From NCBI GenBank assembly GCA_947500555.1, contig CANMSE010000002.1, positions 992,001-1,056,000 of the forward strand: 64,000 nt of DNA, written 5' to 3'. Below the pieces are notes generated by a model. The model worked only from the letters and a program-made list of their open reading frames with translations. It searched no databases and was not told the DNA's origin. A program made the position numbers and the translations under genes. The DNA is from an uncultured Fulvivirga sp. (GTDB lineage: Bacteria; Bacteroidota; Bacteroidia; Cytophagales; Cyclobacteriaceae). Shown piece after piece: positions 54,095 to 61,007 of this stretch; positions within the stretch are counted from its first letter, which is position 1; each line of letters begins with the position of its first letter.

Positions 54095-55360
54095 TTAGTA
54101 CCCATACTTATCCTTCCAAAGAGAACGCAGTCGCTTTCTAATCTCTTCTTCCCTTGCATTTTTACCAGGATCATAGAGTTTTTTATTTTCTATTTCCTTT
54201 GGCATAAACTCAAATTCTGTAAAATTTCCATCGTAATTATGGGCATATTGATACCCCTTCCCGTATCCCTCTTCCTTCATGAGTTTAGTAGGAGCATTTC
54301 TAATAGCCATTGGGACTTGTAAATCGCCAGTTTCCTTGACCAGTTGCTGGGCTTTATTGATGGCCATGTAACTCGCATTACTTTTAGGAGATGAGGCCAG
54401 ATAAGTAACACATTGCGATAAAATGATTCTGGACTCAGGATATCCAATAACCGCAACCGCTTGAAAAGTATTATTAGCAATAACCAAAGCCGTTGGATTT
54501 GCATTGCCAATATCCTCAGAAGCCAAAATCAGAAGTCGTCTTGCTATGAATTTGACATCCTCACCTCCTTCAATCATTCTAGCAAGATAGTAGACCGCAG
54601 CATTAGGATCACTACCTCTGATGGACTTAATAAATGCCGAAATAATATCGTAATGTTGTTCTCCTGACTTATCATAAATCGCCACTCGCTGCTGAGCAAT
54701 ATCTATGACTACCTGATCGGTTATTTTTACCTTTTCTCCCAAGGAATCTGTTACCAACTCAAGAAGGTTGAGGAGCTTTCGAGCATCACCTCCAGAAATA
54801 TTTAATAGAGCTTTATGTTCTTTGAGTTCTATGGTTTTCTTTTTGAGTTTGATATCATTGGCAAGAGCAGCCGCAATAAGGTTCAATAAATCATTTTCAG
54901 TGAGCGCCTTTAATGTGTAAACTTGACAACGAGATAGCAAAGCAGAATTTACTTCAAAAGAGGGATTTTCGGTTGTTGCGCCAATAAGTGTTATTGTGCC
55001 CTTTTCTACAGCCCCTAATAATGCGTCTTGTTGCGATTTATTAAATCGATGAATCTCATCTATGAATAGAATGGTTTTACCCTGCCTTTTTGCTTTTTCA
55101 ATAACCTCTCTAACATCTTTAACTCCGGCACTTACTGCACTTAAAGTATGGAAAGGGGACTTTACGTGATTAGCAATAATATTTGCAATAGTTGTCTTCC
55201 CAACACCTGGCGGACCCCATAATATCATTGAAGGAATTATTCCAGACTTTATGGTTTTACGTAATATCCCCTTCTCTCCTACAAGATGTTCTTGTCCTAT
55301 TAGCTCATCAATATTGGTAGGTCTTAACCTCTCTGCTAAAGGTAAATTGAGATCAAACAT
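54095..55360 (-). CDS. rarA: Replication-associated recombination protein RarA (MgsA)
   Basis: A 421-residue AAA+ ATPase acting at stalled forks. Walker A is GPPGVGKTT (residues 49-57), Walker B LFIDEIHRFNKSQQDALL, sensor 1 LIGATTENPSF. The C-terminal part has RGSDPNAAVYYLARMIEGGED and the oligomerisation region KGYQYAHNYDGNFTEFEFMPKEI, all standard RarA/WRNIP1. Length is normal. Confidence 0.96.
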   Translation of the reverse strand: MFDLNLPLAERLRPTNIDELIGQEHLVGEKGILRKTIKSGIIPSMILWGPPGVGKTTIANIIANHVKSPFHTLSAVSAGVKDVREVIEKAKRQGKTILFIDEIHRFNKSQQDALLGAVEKGTITLIGATTENPSFEVNSALLSRCQVYTLKALTENDLLNLIAAALANDIKLKKKTIELKEHKALLNISGGDARKLLNLLELVTDSLGEKVKITDQVVIDIAQQRVAIYDKSGEQHYDIISAFIKSIRGSDPNAAVYYLARMIEGGEDVKFIARRLLILASEDIGNANPTALVIANNTFQAVAVIGYPESRIILSQCVTYLASSPKSNASYMAINKAQQLVKETGDLQVPMAIRNAPTKLMKEEGYGKGYQYAHNYDGNFTEFEFMPKEIENKKLYDPGKNAREEEIRKRLRSLWKDKYGY

Positions 55361-55405
55361 AAGCGGAAGTATTAAACGACTAAGGTATCAAATTCAAGAA
55401 CCAAA

Positions 55406-56296
55406 ATGATACTTTTGCGAGTGCCCAAAAATCTAAAAGTACATAGTGCATTGTTTCTGGTAGCATTACTTTACGGTGCTAATTACAGCATTGCCAAAGT
55501 AGCACTCCCTCAATATCTCGAGCCTTTTGGGTTTATACTTTTAAGAATCACTGTCGCAACTGCACTCTTCTGGATTTTTAGTTTACTGGTGACGTCTGAA
55601 AAGATTCAAAGCCGAAAAGACTTTCTTCTATTATTCATATCGGCAATTTTTGGCGTAGCAGTTAACCAATTATTTTTCTTCAAAGGGTTAAGCTTGACCA
55701 ATCCAATTAATGCATCGGTGATAATGACCACCTCGCCAATAATGGTTCTAATAGCTGCTTATTTTATTGGGAAAGAGCGGCTCACTTTTTCCAAAATAAT
55801 TGGGGTGATAACAGCCGGACTAGGTGCCTATTTATTACTTACAAAAGACGGTATTTCTCTTACTGAAGGTACGTTTTTAGGAGACTTATTCATTCTACTG
55901 AACGGAACAAGTTATGCGATTTATTTAGTTGTTGTTAAACCTTTAATGTCAAAATACAGGCCGATAACTGTAATTAAATGGATCTTTCTTTTCGGTGTTT
56001 TTCTCACGTTACCTTTTGGGTACGAGCAATTGACTCAGGCCAATTGGAATAATATTCCTATTGAGGCTTGGTTAAGTATAGCCTATGTAATTGTGGGGGC
56101 CACTTTCTCTGTGTATCTGTTAAATGTATGGGCACTCAAATTTGTTAACTCATCTGTTGTAGGTATCTACATTTACCTCCAACCGATGATCTCTACATTA
56201 GTAGCTGTTAGTTTTAGAGGTGACCCGCTGGAGTTAACCACTGTTATGTATTCGTTACTGATAATGGTTGGAGTTTATATTGTAAGTAGATTCTAG
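55406..56296 (+). CDS. EamA-family (DMT superfamily) transporter
   Basis: A 296-residue membrane protein with ten helices in two EamA repeats. LLYGANYSIAKVALPQYLEPFGFILLRI in repeat 1 and ATFSVYLLNVWALKFVNSSVVGIYIYLQPMISTLVAV in repeat 2 are typical. Such proteins export metabolites, often amino acids or toxic intermediates; the substrate is not inferable. It stands alone between rarA (divergent) and the threonine aldolase gene (convergent). Confidence 0.9.
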   Translation: MILLRVPKNLKVHSALFLVALLYGANYSIAKVALPQYLEPFGFILLRITVATALFWIFSLLVTSEKIQSRKDFLLLFISAIFGVAVNQLFFFKGLSLTNPINASVIMTTSPIMVLIAAYFIGKERLTFSKIIGVITAGLGAYLLLTKDGISLTEGTFLGDLFILLNGTSYAIYLVVVKPLMSKYRPITVIKWIFLFGVFLTLPFGYEQLTQANWNNIPIEAWLSIAYVIVGATFSVYLLNVWALKFVNSSVVGIYIYLQPMISTLVAVSFRGDPLELTTVMYSLLIMVGVYIVSRF

Positions 56297-56298
56297 TT

Positions 56299-57318
56299 TT
56301 AGATTTTCAAGCTAGTAAAAACTTCACAGCATTCATCAATCTGACTTTCGCTTACATCCATATGTGTAACCAACCTTACTTCACTTTTGCCGAATGGCAC
56401 CGCTAACACCCCTTTTGCTTTTAGCTTTTCCAGCACCACCTCTGTATATAAACCCGATCCTAATCTAAAAATCACAATGTTAGTTTCAACAGGATAAATC
56501 TCCTCTATATAATCACAAACTGATAAAGCTGAGGCTAACCTTTGGGCTTTCCTGTGATCTTCCTTCAGTCGATCAATATTATTTTTCAGAGCATACAAAC
56601 CCGCTGCCCCTAAATACCCAGCTTGCCGCATTCCTCCACCTAAAAACTTACGTACTCTTCTGGCCTTATTTATATATTCTTTCTTTCCCGCCAAAAGAGA
56701 CCCAACTGGTGCGCCCAATCCCTTAGAAAGACAAATAGAAATGGTATCGAAATATTGGCCATAGTCTTCAGAGTTTTCTCCAGTTTCGATAAGTGCATTG
56801 AACAAACGAGCTCCATCCAGATGCATTTTCAAATTATACTCATTTGCAATCTTAAAAATACCTTCAATCTCACTTAGCGTATAGTAGCACCCTCCTCCTT
56901 TATTTACTGTATTTTCAATTTCTATTATGCTTGTTTTGGGAAAATGGATATCATCAGGGTTGATATTATTTACTATCTCTTCACAAGATAGTCTTCCTCG
57001 ATCGCCTTCTAATAACCGAAAGGATAACCCACTTGTACCAGCAACTCCACCTCCCTCATATTTATAGATGTGAGCTCCTTTATAACATAATACCTCTTCA
57101 TATGGATTAGAAAGAACGTTAATACCTATTTGATTTGTCATTGTCCCAGACGGACAAAAGATAGCGGCATCGGTTCCCAATAACTGTGCAGCATACTGCT
57201 CAAGCTCAATGACGGTTGGATCTTCATTGAAAACATCATCACCAACTTTGGCGGACATCATAGCATCAAGCATACCTAATGACGGCTTGGTTACCGTATC
57301 GCTTCTTAAATCAATCAT
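56299..57318 (-). CDS. Low-specificity L-threonine aldolase
   Basis: A 339-residue fold-type I PLP enzyme that splits threonine or allo-threonine to glycine and acetaldehyde. MIDLRSDTVTKPSLGMLDAM and GDDVFNEDPTVIELE start it; HLDGARLFNA is the family motif for substrate and cofactor, and SICLSKGLGAPVGSLLAG carries the PLP lysine near 195. The gene lies 30 bases after the small HisKA-like gene. Confidence 0.93.
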   Translation of the reverse strand: MIDLRSDTVTKPSLGMLDAMMSAKVGDDVFNEDPTVIELEQYAAQLLGTDAAIFCPSGTMTNQIGINVLSNPYEEVLCYKGAHIYKYEGGGVAGTSGLSFRLLEGDRGRLSCEEIVNNINPDDIHFPKTSIIEIENTVNKGGGCYYTLSEIEGIFKIANEYNLKMHLDGARLFNALIETGENSEDYGQYFDTISICLSKGLGAPVGSLLAGKKEYINKARRVRKFLGGGMRQAGYLGAAGLYALKNNIDRLKEDHRKAQRLASALSVCDYIEEIYPVETNIVIFRLGSGLYTEVVLEKLKAKGVLAVPFGKSEVRLVTHMDVSESQIDECCEVFTSLKI

Positions 57319-57348
57319 AAGATAAATTTAGTGCTATTTGATTCCATT

Positions 57349-57639
57349 TTAAAAACTACTGGTTTGATACTTCGCTATTTTCTCTTTGCACAAACAGTCA
57401 TTTAACAAATCGTTGAAAGCCGATATTGCTAAAGATAATTGATCTGCATTTTCGGAAATCAGTCCAACCAGCTCTTCCCGATTTGAACAACTTGTTTCTT
57501 TGTAATAAATATTCGCCAACCCTTTGATTCTGGCCAATGGAGCATTCACTTCATGAGCTCTGTGATTGGCACATTCAGCTATCATTTGCTGAATTTTTTT
57601 TAGCTGTCTCTCATATGTCAGTATGTCGTGATCTTGCAT
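57349..57639 (-). CDS. Solo HisKA-like domain protein
   Basis: A 96-residue protein with two helices resembling the dimerisation/phosphoacceptor domain of histidine kinases: ANHRAHEVNAPLARIKGLANIYY matches the H-box (S/HxxHExxxPLARIxGL), the histidine near residue 28, and SENADQLSLAISAFNDLLN the second helix. No ATPase domain follows in any frame. It may act as a phosphotransfer or scaffold partner, or be a decayed kinase. It is 30 bases upstream of threonine aldolase. No known family name is claimed. Confidence 0.6.
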   Translation of the reverse strand: MQDHDILTYERQLKKIQQMIAECANHRAHEVNAPLARIKGLANIYYKETSCSNREELVGLISENADQLSLAISAFNDLLNDCLCKEKIAKYQTSSF

Positions 57640-57756
57640 TGATTTAAATATTAATGATCCGGCTACAACTTTGTTGTTAACAATTAAGTTGCAAATACTG
57701 AACTAATAAGAGAATGATGTCAATAGCTTGACATTTTAGGAACAGGAATACAAATG

Positions 57757-58737
57757 CTATTCTATATATGCTTCCAAAAGAATACTTTCTGCTTTTGGTT
57801 CGAGACTGACAATTTCAAACACTGCAGGTAATAGGTATACATCACCCAGCTTCATAATGGTTATTTGCTCATTAATTTCTAATTCAACTTCCCCACCTAA
57901 GCATACATATATCTTGAAGGAGTCCAACTCTGCGTAGTTTCTAATTACTGTGCTGTCGAAAGTGATCTTATTTATGGTAAAATATGGTTCAGAAACTAGA
58001 TTGACTAACTGATTAACTTCTCTTTCATAAGACACCTTACCATCTTCAACCACCTCAAAATCCAATACCTCAAGAGCCTTTTCTACATGTAACTGCCTTT
58101 TTTTTCCATTCAGATCAGCACGATTAAAGTCATAGATCCGATAGGTTATATCAGACATTTGCTGAATCTCAGCAATCACCATCCCGGAACCAATATTATG
58201 AATTCTTCCTGCCGGCATATGATATACATCATCTTTGGCTACTTTTTCGTGATGTAAAACTTCTTCAATAGTTTCTTCCTTAAGATGCTCTAGTAGCTGT
58301 TCTCGGCTGACATGCTCTTGAAAACCGCTAATGAGCTCTGCATTTTCATCTGCATGAAGAATATACCACATTTCGCTCTTCCCAAGAGAATTATACTCTT
58401 TTGCTTGCTGATCGTTAGGGTGGACTTGGATAGAAAGGTCTCTATTGGCATCAATAAATTTTACGAGCAACGGAAATACTGTTCCGAATTTCTCAAAAAC
58501 TCTACCTCCTACAAGATCAGCTTGATATTGACCAATTAGATCAGTAAGGATAGAATCTTTCAGCGGGCCATTTTCAACAACAGAAATATCTCCCGTCATT
58601 GTTGAGAGTTCCCATATTTCACCGCAATTTGAACTATTAATTTTTTTATTAAGTAGTTTTTCTAAACGATTACCTCCCCAAACTTTGTCTTTTAGGATTG
58701 ACTTGAATTTTAAGGGATATAACGTTTTACCAGTCAT
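57757..58737 (-). CDS. manA: Class I mannose-6-phosphate isomerase
   Basis: A 326-residue cupin-fold isomerase interconverting mannose-6-P and fructose-6-P. KDKVWGGNRLEKLLNKKI, IWELSTMTGDISVVENG, the zinc-binding LSIQVHPNDQQAKEYNSLGKSEMWYIL and MPAGRIHNIGSG are the signatures. It feeds GDP-mannose or fructose-6-P metabolism, relevant to envelope glycans. The length matches the short bacterial type. It has no obvious operon partner. Confidence 0.93.
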   Translation of the reverse strand: MTGKTLYPLKFKSILKDKVWGGNRLEKLLNKKINSSNCGEIWELSTMTGDISVVENGPLKDSILTDLIGQYQADLVGGRVFEKFGTVFPLLVKFIDANRDLSIQVHPNDQQAKEYNSLGKSEMWYILHADENAELISGFQEHVSREQLLEHLKEETIEEVLHHEKVAKDDVYHMPAGRIHNIGSGMVIAEIQQMSDITYRIYDFNRADLNGKKRQLHVEKALEVLDFEVVEDGKVSYEREVNQLVNLVSEPYFTINKITFDSTVIRNYAELDSFKIYVCLGGEVELEINEQITIMKLGDVYLLPAVFEIVSLEPKAESILLEAYIE

Positions 58738-58891
58738 TAATCTATCGAAGATTATAATAAGGGCTCAAAAGTGATTGAACAAGCAAACAAATCAAAGTGT
58801 TTTGTCCGATTGCTGTCATATGTGATTAAATGTAATACCTAATTTGTGCAATCTTACGTATGATTACATCATCTAGCAATTATATACACAA

Positions 58892-59620
58892 ATGAAAAGA
58901 CCATATTTTTTTCTTCTAATTTTTATTATTGGCTGTACCAAAAGTTCACCTGACCCACAAGAAATCATTGACCGTACACTTATGGCTTCCGGAAGTAATC
59001 TTCTTAACAATGCTAAAATAGAATTTGAGTTTAGAGATAGAGAATATGGCTTAGAACAGAATGGCGGAAGCTTTAAAATGGTGCGGTTGTGGAAAGATTC
59101 GTTGGGTATTATCCGAGATGAGGTGACCAACGATGGTTTTATAAGGGAAGTAAATGGCTCAAAAACTGAAGTGATTGATAGCATGGCCTTCAAGTACACA
59201 AACTCTATTAACTCCGTTCTTTATTTTGCGCTATTACCTTTCAGATTAAATGATGAAGCAGTTATCAAAGAATATTTAGGAGAAGAAGAAGTCAGAGGAA
59301 AAATTTATCAAAAAGTTAAAATAACGTTCAAGCAAGAAGGTGGAGGCAAAGATTTTGATGACATTTTTATTTACTGGATTAATAAGAAAAACAGTCTTAT
59401 AGATTACCTGGCTTACAGTTACAAAACAGAAGGTGGTGGCATGCGATTTAGAGAAGCCATTAATACGCGGGTGATAAATGGGGTAAGGATAGCAGATTAT
59501 GTCAACTATAAACCTAAAGTAAAAATTGATTTATCATCTATGGCTAGTTCATTTGAAAATAATGAACTAGAGGAACTCTCCAGAATTGAACTCGACAACG
59601 TACTTATTGTACTAGACTGA
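58892..59620 (+). CDS. DUF6503-like lipoprotein
   Basis: A 242-residue lipoprotein with a lipobox-like IFIIGC (cysteine about 14), then a domain with IIDRTLMASGSNLLNNAKIEFEFRDREYGLEQN and, later, EEEVRGKIYQKVKITFKQEGGGKDFDDIFIYWINKKNSLIDYLAYSY, in the pattern I associate with DUF6503-type Bacteroidota proteins. A ligand-binding or stress role is possible but not shown. Its end overlaps the convergent Nramp gene by nine bases. Confidence 0.7.
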   Translation: MKRPYFFLLIFIIGCTKSSPDPQEIIDRTLMASGSNLLNNAKIEFEFRDREYGLEQNGGSFKMVRLWKDSLGIIRDEVTNDGFIREVNGSKTEVIDSMAFKYTNSINSVLYFALLPFRLNDEAVIKEYLGEEEVRGKIYQKVKITFKQEGGGKDFDDIFIYWINKKNSLIDYLAYSYKTEGGGMRFREAINTRVINGVRIADYVNYKPKVKIDLSSMASSFENNELEELSRIELDNVLIVLD

Positions 59621-60880
59621 TTTCTTCAAGTAGTAAAGTTTATATATCGTGAAAAGTATAAATGGAGTAGAAATTATTTGATATACAAGGTATTGAATAT
59701 TTGAATTTAAAAAGTCTATTGAAATGAATTTCTGAGCAATTTTGAATAACCCGTTCATCGCCAATAGCAAAACGATATTTAGAACCAGTAGTCCAAGAAT
59801 ATTTAATAACCACCCATTTTGATTCTCTGGCTCAATATAATTAGAGTGATTAATTAACAGCAGAATCAGTAAAACTACAGCTGGTAATACAAAGCCATTA
59901 AGCGCCTGAGCAGCAATAATGATTGGCATTGGTTTTACATCAAGAAGTCCGAATAGCAGTCCTATGAACATGACCAATATCCAGGTGAGTCTGTAATACT
60001 GAGGCTTTGAGTTTTTTGAAGAAATACTTTTGGCAATAATTGCCGCTGCCAGAGGCGCAGTTAATGAAGACGTAATTCCAGCTGCAAAGAGACCAAAACC
60101 CATAAAGTAATAAGCCCAAGACCCAACTTTGTTGCCCAGATATTCAGCCACTTGATAAAATCCACTACCCCCCTCAAGATTGGTAGCTACTATTAAGATT
60201 GCAATCGAAATAACGCCACCAAAAACAACTGAGACTGTAAGCCCAAAACGCATTTCTGATAAAGACTCCCCTTTGGCTATCCCTGAGCCTAGAAAAAGAT
60301 TGTAAGGTACTATTGTCGTGCCTATTAAACCGAGAACTATAAACGAGCTACCTTTTGGAATTGAAGGGGCGAAATCCATCAAAGCATAAGAGCTGATGTC
60401 AGTCTTTAAGCTGAGAAGAATGAATAAAAAGCCCATAAGTGCTACGAGATAACCAAGAATCTTGACTATTGATTTGATTGATCCAAACCACAAGAGTGTT
60501 ATACACATGAGACCTATAAGTAGTGTGACAACATATTTATTAAATTCAAAAATGAGCTGTAGGCCACTAACCGCTCCAAGAATATTGCCTGCCTGATATG
60601 CTACGCAACCAAGAATTACAGAAATCCCTATAAATTTTACCCATATCGATGATTCGAAATGTTCATTTACAACCGTGAGAAGATCTTTATTTGTATTTAT
60701 GGCCAAACGGGCTACCATCTCCTGTAGCAACAAACATGCTCCTGTTGAAAAAACAAGTGACCATATCAAGCTTATCCCAAATGCTGATCCAGCAGCTGTA
60801 GCAGTTGCCAACGTACCCGGTCCAATAAACGCTGCCGATATAACTGACCACAACAAAATTGAACTAAATCTCTTTTTCAT
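59612..60880 (-). CDS. Nramp-family transporter lacking the canonical metal motifs
   Basis: A 422-residue transporter with about eleven helices in the Nramp fold. The first helix reads FIGPGTLATATAAGSAFG, where Mn/Fe Nramp proteins carry DPGN; helix 6 reads GTTIVPYNLFLGS where they have MPHN. The D and N metal ligands and the M of the second motif are thus absent. Overall order and the GVISIAILIVATN block are kept. It may carry another ion or act with altered selectivity; similar subfamily members exist in Bacteroidota. The 3' end overlaps the lipoprotein gene by nine bases. Confidence 0.85.
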   Translation of the reverse strand: MKKRFSSILLWSVISAAFIGPGTLATATAAGSAFGISLIWSLVFSTGACLLLQEMVARLAINTNKDLLTVVNEHFESSIWVKFIGISVILGCVAYQAGNILGAVSGLQLIFEFNKYVVTLLIGLMCITLLWFGSIKSIVKILGYLVALMGFLFILLSLKTDISSYALMDFAPSIPKGSSFIVLGLIGTTIVPYNLFLGSGIAKGESLSEMRFGLTVSVVFGGVISIAILIVATNLEGGSGFYQVAEYLGNKVGSWAYYFMGFGLFAAGITSSLTAPLAAAIIAKSISSKNSKPQYYRLTWILVMFIGLLFGLLDVKPMPIIIAAQALNGFVLPAVVLLILLLINHSNYIEPENQNGWLLNILGLLVLNIVLLLAMNGLFKIAQKFISIDFLNSNIQYLVYQIISTPFILFTIYKLYYLKKSV

Positions 60881-61007
60881 CTATATGCTATATAAGCTCT
60901 TCGCAGCCAAGTATTTGTAGGTTACCAAATACCTTTTTAAAGTACTTAAAAATAACTAGTTTTACTTGTTATTCATTAGTCTAAATTTTTCAAAAAATCG
61001 TCCCATT

